Shown here: one piece after another, positions 20,331 to 29,747 of the stretch
Layout: each line of letters starts with the position of its first letter
Numbering within the stretch: position 1 is the stretch's first letter
Origin: Chara braunii
Lineage: Eukaryota; Streptophyta; Charophyceae; Charales; Characeae
DNA: 29,974 bases
Reading direction: 5' to 3'
NCBI GenBank assembly: GCA_003427395.1
Contig: BFEA01000021.1
Coordinates: 4,065,351-4,095,324 of the forward strand
The notes under the pieces: generated by a model
Database searches by the model: none
What the model saw: the letters and a program-made list of their open reading frames with translations, nothing else
Told to the model about the DNA's origin: nothing
Made by a program: the position numbers and the translations under genes

Positions 20331-20790
20331 GCGCATGAGGTTGTTTTCAAAAGATTGAAGTATGCCCTCACACATCATGAGATTCTCATGGTCCCCGATC
20401 CGGAGAGGCCATTCGTTGTGACCATTGATGCAAGACAATATGACATTGGCGCGGTGCTGGCCCAACAAGAAGGGATGAAGTTGAGGCCTATCGAGTACAC
20501 GAATAAAAAGATATCATCCAAGAAGTTGGCGAAATCCATCTATGAAAGGGAATTCTATGCCCTCTACAAAGCCCTTGTCCACTGGAGACGCTATCTATTG
20601 TGAAAGTTCTTCTATTTGAGAACTGACCATTAGACACTCAAGTGGATCAAGACAACCTGTTCTCTCAGATGCACTCAAACGTTGGATTGAAGTCATTGAT
20701 CAGTATGACTTCAAGCTAGACTTTGTGAAGGGAGAGAACAACAAGGTTGCTGATGCGCTTTTACGAAGACCAGACTACCTAGGTGCGCTA
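20331..20790 (+). pseudogene. pol: pol: RNase H domain, broken
   Basis: PFVVTIDARQYDIGAVLAQQ holds the first catalytic Asp. YEREFYALYKAL holds the Glu, RTDH a further Asp and NKVADALLRR the last Asp, so the D-E-D-D set is still readable. Stops occur at TGA 20601-20603 and TAG 20631-20633, and a small deletion near 20655-20665 shifts the frame. This domain would degrade RNA in the RNA-DNA hybrid during reverse transcription. Confidence 0.88.
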
Positions 20791-22350
20791 ATAATTGAGT
20801 GTGGTTTATCTGACGATGTAACTCGATCAATGGTGGAAGCCTACAAGGAAGACCCCGTCGCGATGGACATCATGCGCAAACTTGAGGCCCAAGACAAGGT
20901 CACATCAAATGAGACTATGATGGTGGATGAGTTACTCTTTCTTGAAAAGGCAGGGTTCAAAATATTAGTTGTTCCATTTAGTGAGATTTCGTGTAGTTTG
21001 TTTTTAGGCAAATGTCATGACGCGACTAGTCACTTCGGCTATAAGAAGACTAATGCTAATTTAGTGCAGTGCTTCTGGTGGCCTGGTATGCTTAACGATG
21101 TAAAAAAGTACGTTTAGACTTGTCACGTCTGTCAGCGGGATAAGCCGCAAACTCAAGCTCCACTTGGGTTACTGAAGCCTTTACCCATTCCTTCTGGTCC
21201 GGGAGATACTGTCTCCCTGGATTTCACCAGCAAGAGTGGCAAGAGGCACATCTTCATCATAGTAGACCGGTTCACCAAGTATGCTAGATTAATCGTCATG
21301 CCTGAGACAACAAGGACTGAACATGTTATCAAGTTATTCATGGATAACTTGGTGCGTGATTTTGGACTGCCAAAGACTACCGTTAGTGACAGAGATGTCT
21401 GTTTCACCAACGAAATGTGGAAGAAGGCTGCAGAACTGATAGGCGGTCAACTCCAAATGACTTCGGGGAATCATCTCGAGTCAAATGGCCAAGCAGAACA
21501 GATGAACCGTATGGTGCAGCATCTGGTGAGGCACTATACTAAGCCCAACCAGGATGATTGGGATGAGAAACTACCTCTCATCGCCAGTCTGTACAATAAT
21601 AATGTACACAACACCACCACCAACACCAGTCCTAACCAGCTGCATGTGGGGTGGAAGCCTAGATCTGCGATAGACTTCCTCCTACCTGAAAACCGACCAA
21701 CTGCAACTCTTGGAACCATTGAATTTGGTATCCAGTATGAGAAATTGTTGCAGCAGGCTGTCGAGCACATCAGGAAATCTCAAGAGGGAATGATTGCCTC
21801 TGAGAACAAGCATAGACGACAGTCCACAATTCAGGTAGGGGAACGAGTCTGGGTAAAGCCTAGCGAACTCGGTCAGGAATTCGGAATTTCTCGAAAGCTA
21901 ATACCACAGTACTTCGGTCCTTGGGAAGTCCTGGATATTGTGCGTAGTGATTTGGATGGACTCTCGTATGTTATTAGAATCCCTGGATATCTGCACACTT
22001 ACTCTGTGTTTCACACTTCAAAGCTTGCACCTTTCGCTAAGACAGATATGTTCCCATCAAGAAGGTCCATGCTGCCCCCAACCATGGATGGCCACATGGA
22101 CGTCAACAACATTTTGGAACACAGAGACGTGCCTGTTCCCAAGCCTGCTGGCAGGGGAAGACCACCCAAAACTATGAGGGAATACCGGGTCAGGTTCAGG
22201 CACCATACGGATCAAAAGGAAGGTCGTTGGTTCACAAAGGAGGAGCTTGTTAAAACAACACCTCAGATCGTGGCAAACTACGAACGAAGACTAAAGGGAA
22301 CGGCACCTGCGTACAATGGTACAAGCATCTCAGCGGACTTTCGAAGCTAA
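20791..22350 (+). pseudogene. pol: pol: integrase with GPY/F module and C-terminal chromodomain
   Basis: One frame runs from about 20670 to TAA 22348-22350, interrupted only by TAG 21115-21117; the stretch 21118-22350 is open for 410 codons. The zinc-binding HHCC motif has His at 21016 and 21031 and Cys at 21121 and 21130; the stop lies between the His and Cys pairs. The catalytic triad is complete: Asp 21220, Asp 21388 and Glu 21496, with exactly 35 residues between the last two. PQYFGPWEVL (GPY/F module) follows at about 21905. A chromodomain spans about 22105-22310 (MREYRVRFRHH...RWFTKEEL...IVANYERR), with Phe replacing the usual Trp after Y-x-V-x. The first ATG downstream of the stop is at 21298, past the first Asp, so no functional integrase is expected. 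Confidence 0.92.
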
Positions 22351-23239
22351 GGGAGATGGAATGCGAGGACTGAGCCCTGACGGCGCCCTAATAGACATGC
22401 AAGTGTTCTCGGCTGTGGGCCCCAGCAAGCCTTGTGCCAACCCTAAGTGAAGGCGGGCCTGAATATCCACAAGAGGCCTATTTTCGACATTTTTCATATA
22501 TCGATACACAAACAGTTGCAGCACGCCAGTTGGTTGCAGGGAAATGTGATCCTCCAGGCTCACTCCAGAAAACAAGGACTGCGATGTACTGTTGAGTCCA
22601 GGGCCAAGTGGTTGTGCCCTGCACACACACAGCATGAGGCCGCCACGTCACACAGCGGCCATGGACGAATGAGAAAGCAACATTGTCGTCACACAATCTC
22701 CACGAGCCAATGAGAATGTGGCCAACACTTGGAGCCTGGGAGGCTACCTATACGTGTCGAACCGAAAAGGGCCCAGACCCTTAACTGTAGAGGTGGGCCT
22801 GGGCGCAGAGACTGGGGCCCGACTGGAAGCTACTGGAAACTTCCCCAGCCAGGCCCAGGCAGACACACACAGGGGCTGCACTTTCCATAAAGGAAAGAGG
22901 CCAGCCCAGCCAGAGGTATTCTGGCCTTGGCAGGCAATGCAGACACGCTGCTGCGTTGCTGCGCAAGCATCTGCATGGGCCTGCTGGTCGGACGTGCGCA
23001 CGGGCGCTGAGGTGAGGGGCGCTGCAAGGGCAGTGGGCGCAGAACAACCATAGCCGGGCTGCAGGGGAGCAAGGCAGGTGATGGCAAAGGTGGTCTTCGG
23101 GTACGTGACGCATGATGTGGGGAGACGAGGGATGATGAGGAGAGAGAGAGAGGATGTTGTCGGCGCGAATATCCTTATAAGGGTATCCGCCCTGGTTTTT
23201 GCAAGTGACAAAAAATAGCTTTGGTTAAAAAATTAAGTA
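22351..23239 (+). promoter_or_regulatory. Possible 3' untranslated/LTR-like region of the retroelement
   Basis: Non-coding sequence after the pol stop. It holds a purine tract (22351-22364), CCACGTCA (22645 area), CCAATGAG (22707 area) and a second longer purine tract (23118-23154) followed by TGTTG. These are features expected of a polypurine tract and a U3 promoter. With no second LTR copy in the window to compare, the limits cannot be set. Short frames on both strands here are not recognisable proteins. Confidence 0.25.
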
Positions 23240-23355
23240 TTATGCGCGAGCCGGGGCTGCGCCTGTAGCGGAGGCTGACCGGATGGTTGACTGGAACAGA
23301 GAGTGCGTGGGCGCGCAAGGTTTGAGGCGCGCGGGATTTTTTTCTTGTCGTTGAT

Positions 23356-23381
23356 TATAAAGCCGGCGCGGACGCCGGCCG
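23356..23381 (+). promoter_or_regulatory. TATA-like box with GC hairpin
   Basis: TATAAA at 23356-23361 is followed directly by GCCGGCG-CGGA-CGCCGGC (23362-23379), a perfect 7-bp stem with a 4-nt loop. A related 'tataagcaagccggcgcgg' lies near 23554, about 200 bp on. Promoter function is not shown. Confidence 0.3.
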
Positions 23382-23654
23382 GTTTAACTTGTTTTATTTT
23401 TATTCATTTATTTTTGATTAAGTAGGAATTAAGGATATTTTGGTGTGATCGAGGCAAGCGCGCGTGCGAGGACGACGGCATCAACAACGACGGCACGACT
23501 TCGTGCGGTGAGAGGGGCGACGTAGGATGGTGCGCGGGGCAATTATGGCACTGTATAAGCAAGCCGGCGCGGGACTGGGAGCCGCGCAGCCGGTTTGTTG
23601 GCCCAAAGCGCCGCGCCGCACTGCCTTGTATGGTACTCCGTGGGCACTGGTCTC

Positions 23655-23725
23655 AGGCTTGGGCATAGCCCTATAGGTTACGACAGCGGACTGTTACTAT
23701 GGAGGTTCGGGGGTCGAGGCCAGCG
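23655..23725 (+). other. Degenerate tRNA-like stretch
   Basis: TAGCCCTATAGGTTACGA resembles a Pol III A box, GCGGACTGTTAC an anticodon arm, and GGTTCGGGGGTCGAGGCC a B box, in the right order and roughly right spacing. The D and anticodon stems do not pair, so it is at best a tRNA-derived remnant or SINE head. Confidence 0.25.
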
Positions 23726-24048
23726 GGCGTCGGCGCGGCGGCAGCGGAGTAGCGAGGAGCGAAAGCTTGAGGGGTTGAGGGCCCTGTGGGGCTATCCCCC
23801 TCAGTTTTGCTTATGGGTGCGGTGGCTCCCTGACGGTACTCTTGTTTTTTATTTTGTTTATTTGTTCTTAGTCTCTTTGTTATCGCGTCCAGTTTTGGGA
23901 TGCGAGACTGCGGTAGGAGCGCGTGGGGGTGCGTTGTATTTGCAGGGCCGCCTGAAGTGCAATTACAAACCGTGTTCGTAATCACGCCGGAGCCGCGCCC
24001 GACACCGTTGCCTGGAACGTGGTGCCGTGGGTGTGGCTGGTGCACAAG

Positions 24049-24080
24049 AGCCTAGCTCAGCGGGTACACCCCTGAGCTGT
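24049..24080 (+). other. Strong hairpin with A-box-like sequence
   Basis: AGCTCAG (24054-24060) pairs with CTGAGCT (24072-24078), and GGG with CCC inside, leaving a TACA loop and one bulged C. TAGCTCAGCGGGTACA also fits a Pol III A box. It lies ~100 bp upstream of the first U6-like sequence. Confidence 0.5.
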
Positions 24081-24172
24081 TGGGACGTAGCGCAGTGTAG
24101 GGCCAAGTACTGTTCATTTTTCCTGGGTCGTGCAGACTCTGACATGCCCCGGGGCGCTGCCCCCAGTTAAAG

Positions 24173-24260
24173 CTTAGGACATCTGCTAAAAACTGGGATG
24201 GCGCAGAGGAGATCGGCATAGCCCACTGTGTAGGGGTGATGTGCGAAGATCCGGGAGTGA
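24173..24260 (+). pseudogene. U6 snRNA-like sequence, diverged copy
   Basis: GGACATCTGCTAAAAACTGG, then GCGCAGAGGAGATCGGCATAGCCC, then GGTGATGTGCGAAGATCCGGGAG follow U6 snRNA in order: GGACATC...AAAATTGGAACGA, ACAGAGAAGATTAGCATGGCCC, GGATGACACGC. The essential ACAGAGA box reads GCAGAGG. No upstream promoter element at the expected position and no T-run terminator are seen, so it is a pseudogene or a piece of a U6-derived repeat. Confidence 0.65.
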
Positions 24261-24352
24261 GCCCGGATGGGGATCAGGCCAGGCAGGTACCCGGAAGGGT
24301 AAAAAGATTGGGTGGCCTCTCGCGACACCGCAGGGCGTTTTCCTGCGGTTGG

Positions 24353-24435
24353 ATCCTTCGGGACATCTGTTAAAATTGGAATGATGCAGAGAAGATTAGC
24401 AGGGCCTCTGCGAAACGTTGAGGCGACGAACGCAT
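24353..24435 (+). pseudogene. U6 snRNA-like sequence, better-conserved copy
   Basis: CTTCGGGACATCTGTTAAAATTGGAATGATGCAGAGAAGATTAGCA... matches the U6 5' stem-loop and the ACAGAGA region with few changes (the box reads GCAGAGA). Similarity fades after 'ggcctctgcgaaacgttgaggcgac'. Plant-type Pol III promoter elements and a terminal T-run are absent. It lies 178-180 bp after the first copy in the same orientation, indicating a tandem duplication of U6-containing sequence. Confidence 0.8.
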
Positions 24436-24839
24436 CCGGACGCACCCCGCGACCGGGCCATTTCGCAAGAGGGACCCTGGGAGGGGGATAACGGCCTTGA
24501 GGAGGCCAAGGGGGCGGACCGACGAGTTCGCGCCCAACCAGTGTTGACTCCCGTGGAAGCCATGCGGAAGCGCTGCCCGGTGCCCTGTGTGAAGAGGTCG
24601 GCAGTGTGCCCGGAGATCGAGGTGGGCTGAGAGAGCGGCTGGTGATCAGGGCCGGGGCCAGCGGGCGGTGAGGCAGATTGCGGAGCAAAGCGGGCAACAG
24701 GTGGGGCTGGTCGGGCGGCGCGAGCATGCTGCAAACGGGTTGAATGAACCCGGCGTTGTTCCGGGCCGGGTGCGCTCGGCGAAGGAAAGCAGGCAGCGGG
24801 GAAGTGGCTGAGCGGGTGGGAAGAAGAGAGAAAGGGGCT

Positions 24840-24868
24840 GAATCCGGGCGCGCTTCTGCGCCGGATTC
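24840..24868. other. GC-rich hairpin
   Basis: GAATCCGGGCGC pairs with GCGCCGGATTC, an 11-bp stem with one extra G and a ~6-nt loop. Confidence 0.6.
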
Positions 24869-24965
24869 GTTCAAGGAAAGAGAGATATGGCGAAAACTGG
24901 CCGTGGCGGGGCAGAAAGAAGCGTATCTCGCCAATTTCATAATGAAATCGGACGAGTGAAAATGC

Positions 24966-25208
24966 TAGATAGGGGTTCTTGAGTAGGGCGATTCTGTTAG
25001 TAAGGTTAGTTTTGGGGTTAGAGTTGTAGTATAGGAGGTTAGTGGAGAACGGCGTGCCCAGAGAAATGGAGAACGGAGTATGGAAGTTTTCTTGATGGAA
25101 ACGAGCGGGGAAAGATGGTAGACAGGGGTTTTAGCCTCGGGCGACCACAGTGGTAATGTTAGTTTTGGCATTAGTATAGCAGAGTAGGAGGTAGAAGGGA
25201 GAGGGGTG
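24966..25208 (+). repeat. Diverged tandem duplication, ~146-bp period
   Basis: 'tagataggggttcttgag.agggcga' at 24966 is echoed by 'tagacaggggttttagcctcgggcga' at 25120. GGTTAGTTTTGGGGTTAG, TATAGGAGG and GGTGCG-type blocks are repeated in the same order. Confidence 0.6.
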
Positions 25209-27032
25209 CGCTGAGCTATGGCGGGGGTGACGAAGGGGGTAAGGTGGAAAACGTATATCTCGGGCGTTCCAAGGAGGATTTCGACGGGGTGGAAGTCAAA
25301 TCCGCGTCTTGAAGGCCGGGCGAATTCAAAGACGAGGTCAGAATGGAGAATGGAGGAGTGTGAGGAGAGACAGGAGGAAAAGAGGATGCGCTGTAGTGTG
25401 GCGATGGCGGAAACAGAGGAGGTGGGGAGGTAGAAGAAAGCGGAAAGCTCGCCCGATTCTCGACGGGATCGGGCAAAACACGCATCGTTTTGTAGTTTTT
25501 GATAGGGGCGAACTTATTAGTAGTGCTCGTTTGGCTAATAGATTAGTAAGTGAAAGGTTAGTAGGAAAAACCAGTGTGCCGGGACTATGGCACAAGGAAG
25601 GAGGAGTATGCACCTGGCCAGGTCCTTGCAGAAGGTTCGTTCGAAGCTTTGCTCATTTGATCAATGAGGCAGCTACCGAGGTAGTGAGGGCAGGTGAGGA
25701 ATAGAAGGGAAAAACCTAGGCACGAAGTGGGGCCAGGAGCATGCAAGGCAAGAGGAAAAGCTGACAGACAGCGCAGCAGAGGCAGCGGGCGGCAATCGCG
25801 AGTGGAAGATCACTGCTGATCGGTGAGTTATCTGATTTGGCTGAGTTAGCGGGTTGTGGAGGCTGCGTTGTCTCCCCGCTGGACGGTGCGCTCGCCACCC
25901 TGCCGGGCGACAGAGTAGCGAAACGGGTGAGAGGGGAGGTGAGGGTCAAACTTGCCTCGACTGTGGTTCGTGGCCATCTGTACTGAGCTTCGGCCACTTA
26001 CGGAAGCAAGCGCGGCAGGCTGCGTCAGATCCGGCGGTTGGCGTGCACTCGGCCATTCACTTGGCAGGTCGCACTGGCTGCGGAAGGGGGGGGGGGGTGC
26101 CAGAACGGGAACGAATCAGTGGAGACAGGCGGAGGTTAGTGCTGGTCCACCAAGCTGCCGGCTGCTGGGCCGTTGCCCACCTCGACTGTGCCTGTGTATT
26201 GTTGCAGTACACTGCGGCCGTACCGTTCTATGGGGCGGCTGCGGGCCGTCCCTACCGCATTGAGTTACTATGACCACACTCGAATGCAGTGCGAGGGGTG
26301 TGCTCTGACTCGAAGCGTAACTGTTTGGCTATCTAACTGTGGCCTAGAAAGGAGGGGCGGCACCGGGGCTGGTGATAGTGGTCACGTGTCTGTGGGGGAG
26401 GTTATTGTTGGAGGCTAAGGGTATTGTGCAAACATTAGACGGTTGACGGAGGGCTAACGGTTAGCACCACGACTTCGGACTGGCCAAGCAGGCGGTGAAT
26501 TTGGCCATCATTGCGGGGCCCTCAGGCGATCGAAGGTATCAAGGCCCTCTCCTACGAGTCTGAGCGCACCATCCTGGGATCTGAGAGACTCAAACTTTTC
26601 TCTCCCCGCCCTTCTTCCTCTAAGTATAGTCCGTTGGTTCTGAGAGGAAGGCAGCAGGCGGGATTGCAACCGGTAATCCGCGCCAAGGCCTCTGTGGGAG
26701 GTTCGCCCCACCGATTGCGGGAGCTCTGCCGGGACTCAGGAGGAGTCCTGGAGGCAGGGAACTGAGTGGTAATTCCCTGGCTCGTTCTATAAACCCAGTT
26801 ATAACCCCTACCTGTACATCTTGCTATGTTTGACTGAGTATGTTGCATGCACCACTATCTTGACTTTAGTTTGTCTGCCAGGACACCGCTCAGATTAAGT
26901 AAAGGAACGTGTGCGCAATCTCAGTTTCTGTTTTTGTTGATTGTCTGAAAGAAGATTGTGAATAGAAGGGGTTGCATCTGGGGGAAGGGTGGGTGAAAGG
27001 TGGTTTTGCCTGAGGCTGACAGGGTCCTATGG
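25209..27032. other. GC-rich region without recognised gene
   Basis: Several overlapping frames exist on both strands (for example 25309-25704 and 26511-26765, plus strand), but none contains a domain I recognise and all look like by-products of GC-rich sequence. A G10-type run lies at 26087-26096. TCTATAAACCC at 26788-26798 is TATA-like. Confidence 0.3.
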
Positions 27033-27866
27033 GGTCAGACCAGTTCCATAAGATGGACGGTCTGACCGCTGTGTTTATTTTTGAATTGCATGGAGAGTCA
27101 GACCAGTTCCATAAGATTGGACGGTTTGATTGCTCTAAACTGTGAGGGTTTGACTGTGGCTGGCTTTTCAGGGGCCGAACCTGTACCATAAGATTGGAGG
27201 GTTTGATTGCCATGTTTGGTTGGGGTTTGTTCTTTTTTTTTTTTTTTTTTATCGAGGAGGCCTGAGCAAGTTCATAAGATTGGACAACTCAACCCCTTCC
27301 TGTTTCATTCTGAGGGAGTAATTCTCGCTGAGGGCAGGGCATGTCCATAAGATTGGACAGCCTTGGACTCATGCCGCACACAGTGCACACAGTGGGACCA
27401 GAGAGAAACGAACCTGGCAGAGGACCAGATATGTTCCATAAGATTGGACGGTCTAGCCCAAAGCGTCACACATGTTGGAACCCAAAGGGTTAAATTGTGG
27501 CTATATTTTATACCATCCTATTTATGAACAGGCTAGTCAGGCACAGGTTCCATAAGATTGGACGGCTAGGCTATAGCTTATCATGAAATGAAGTGAGTAT
27601 AGCTAAGAGTATAATTGAAGGTAACCCTGGGCAGGCCGGGCCTTGTTCTAAGATGAACGACTAAGTCTTATGCCCAACTTTTGAACACCAAGTTCAGAGA
27701 GGTATATATAATTTGGATATTAAACAGTTCGGGGCGGCTGAGCTTTGTTCTAAGATGAACGGCTTAGTCATATGCCCAAAAGGAAGAGAGAAGTAGTTGT
27801 GCAACCTGTTCGTGTATACTCAATGGCTGAGTCAGGCAGGTTCCATAAGATTGAACGGCTTGACTT
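27033..27866 (+). repeat. Array of ten spaced stem-loops with conserved CATAAGATT loop
   Basis: A core of the form GTTCCATAAGATTGGAC recurs ten times, with units starting at about 27033, 27096, 27176, 27263, 27335, 27421, 27530, 27643, 27737 and 27830, 63-113 bp apart. Flanking arms pair in most units although their sequences differ: GGTCAGACC/GGTCTGACC (unit 1, perfect), AGTCAGACC/GGTTTGATT (unit 2, all pairs with two G-T), CAGGGC+TGTCC/GGACA+GCCTTG (unit 5), GCTGAGCT/GGCTTAGT with inner GTTC/GAAC (unit 9) and AGTCAGGC/GCTTGACT (unit 10). Units 4 and 8 pair weakly. Spacers are dissimilar. G-T pairs in place of G-C suggest selection at the RNA level. Function unknown. Confidence 0.85.
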
Positions 27867-28180
27867 TATGCCCTATGTAAGCTGGGTATAACGGAATAAA
27901 GCATCGAGAGAATACAAACTATTGTTTGAAAAGTTTGAATTGGGGTGGTGAGAGTACTCACTTTTGTGCGTTGGCCTGCATGGGACTGAGTGAGGCTACT
28001 ACTTGGTGTGAGTTTCAGTTTGACAGGTAGTTGCTTTAGTTGTTCGCCACGTGCTAGAGCGATAAGAGTTAGTTTCAATTCCTGCATTTTCTGAGCTAAG
28101 TTTTTTTGCTTAGATCGATTTTCGTATTTTTTTGAGATCTTTTGTTATACTTGGCTTTGTATAAAATTTGGTTAGCTATT
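27867..28180. other. Unassigned sequence after the stem-loop array
   Basis: No gene or repeat is recognised. It becomes AT-rich toward 28180. Confidence 0.4.
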
Positions 28181-28490
28181 TTCTCTACAGGAAGCGCCGC
28201 CGAAATTTTTGCAAATTCAAGGAGTTTGTCAAATTTTGACTTGTCAAAGTCCAACTTGTCTAAAGTTTATATATGACTGAGTAAAAATCTGGAAAGTCTC
28301 CTTTTCTAAAGGGAGTGCTGCCCAATTTTTTGTTAATTCAGGGAGTTAGACAAAATTGAACTTTGGAAAGTCAAAGATTATTTTTGGTTTCATATTCGGG
28401 TTGATATAAATTCTGAAAAGACACTTTTCCTACGGGAAGCGCTTCTGAAATTTTCTTGATTTAGAGGAGTTAGGTTATATTTTGACAGGT
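28181..28490 (+). repeat. Three-copy ~120-bp tandem repeat
   Basis: Units start at 28181, 28301 and 28424. Each reads roughly 'cttttctacagggaagcgc', 'gaaattttt', 'ttaattcaaggagtt', 'aaaattttgac', and each is preceded by an AT-rich 'tataaa.ttct' stretch. Identity between units is moderate. Confidence 0.75.
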
Positions 28491-29747
28491 GGTGATTCTG
28501 GCGATCCACCCTATATAGGGGAGACTCTGCCAAGGTCTACCTTTGCTTTGGGCACTGCTTGAGGGTAGGCTTAGGTTTAGTTAATTAGGATGATTTGAGT
28601 GAGATCGTGATATGGGGATTATTCTTCATGAACTTATAGATTTAGCCGTGGGTATTGACCTGTCTTGTGTTATAGGTCCTCTTGATCAATTGATTCAGGA
28701 CTTGGAATAGGTTCAGCTTGATCCTACAAGGACCATTTTCTGTTATCACTGATAACAGGTCGGTTGCCGATTTGTCGGTTTATGATTCAACTTCAATCCA
28801 CTCTTGCCACTCAACCTAAAGGTTTTAGCCCTGTGGTTTGGATTGTTTCATTGTGTTTTTACCCGGACTTTATTGAATGGTCATTTAAGAAAAGTACTAA
28901 GCATTTATTTTGGGGAGTTGCACAAGAGTGAGGTTTGTATGGCTAAAGCGAGAGGTACGAGCGCAGGGAATGGTTGAAGTTGACCCCGCGTAGTGCGTGA
29001 ACTTTTTGTTGAATCTTTGATGTGATTGCAGGTGCGTTTGTGATTCGGACTTTGGATGTGATTGCCTACGATTACATACATATATGGCTAAGAGGAGCCT
29101 CACTGTGACCGTGAGAAGTGATCGTCCTATATAATTAACCCTTATATACTTATAAGTGCCCTGAGTATTTGAGAGGCCTACTGTAATTGAGCATAAGGGC
29201 TAACCAGATTATGTCTTGAAAGAAAAGGGGGATTCCCTTCTTACCCTTGCTTTTTAGAGTTTGTATGGTTGGACGTTGTAGTCTGTGGCATGCGTCAAAG
29301 TCAAACCCCTTGACTTTTGCCCACCACAGGTATGGACCTGTGTACCACCGCTCTGCACAGAGTGTAGAAGAGGGTATGTGGTCTTCAACCGCGCATGGCA
29401 GTTGTCCAGCGTCGAGAAATTAACCCTCAAGGCGCGTGTCAGCCGACACTTGAGTGTCGAATGCGACCCTCGAGATTAACGAGGACCGCGTGAGTATGGG
29501 TACTACATAGTACGTCATCACTGCGACCGCTTGCGTACGCTTGCATTGCGAATTGACATGAGTTAACCCTGCATCCACGCGGTTTTATATCGAGTCTTGT
29601 GCGAGACACCTATTCGATTTCCGCGCCGGGAAGTTATGGGACGGCTGCTGAAGGGACTAGGAGTGTTGTCGCGTTGTTCGATGTGCGTGTGTGTGTGCGT
29701 TTTATTTTTGTGTTCATAAAGTCGTGTGCGCGTGGTGTGTGGGATGC
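28491..29747. other. Unassigned sequence, no recognised gene
   Basis: Contains CCACCCTATATAGGGGAGA (28508 area), a TATA-like element with flanking CCCTATATAGGG symmetry, and AAAGTCAAACCCCTTGACTTT (29297 area), a short inverted repeat. Frames are short, and no domain is recognised. Confidence 0.4.

Larger units (their letters stand above)
18532..22350 (+). mobile_element. Ty3/gypsy chromovirus remnant (plus strand)
   Basis: The domain order zinc knuckle, protease, RT, RNase H, integrase, GPY/F and chromodomain identifies a chromovirus, the plant- and fungus-widespread Ty3/gypsy branch whose C-terminal chromodomain directs integration. About five frame changes (between 18570 and 20670) and at least ten in-frame stops make it non-functional. 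gag is absent apart from its zinc knuckle. No LTR pair, primer-binding site or target-site duplication was found. A purine stretch right after the stop (22351-22364) and a second at 23118-23154 are candidate polypurine tracts. Confidence 0.93.

Noticed and set aside
22444-23211. Overlapping 70-155-aa frames on both strands
   Set aside because: GC-rich non-coding sequence with competing frames and no recognisable domain; more likely LTR or untranslated sequence.
13700-23240. LTR pair for the chromovirus
   Set aside because: I looked for sequence after 22350 recurring before 18500, and for a tRNA primer-binding site, and found neither by eye. A computed self-alignment would be decisive.
23655-23725. 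Functional tRNA-Asn gene
   Set aside because: The D and anticodon stems do not pair and the acceptor stem cannot be formed; kept only as a tRNA-like remnant.
24167-24940. 257-aa minus-strand open frame
   Set aside because: It runs antisense across both U6-like sequences. The two similar peptides NLLCIIPILTDVPK and DLLCAIPVFSRCPK are antisense U6, a well-known source of spurious proteins.
27033-27866. CRISPR array
   Set aside because: Repeats are imperfect and their stems vary, spacing is uneven (63-113 bp), no cas genes are present, and the surrounding DNA is eukaryotic.
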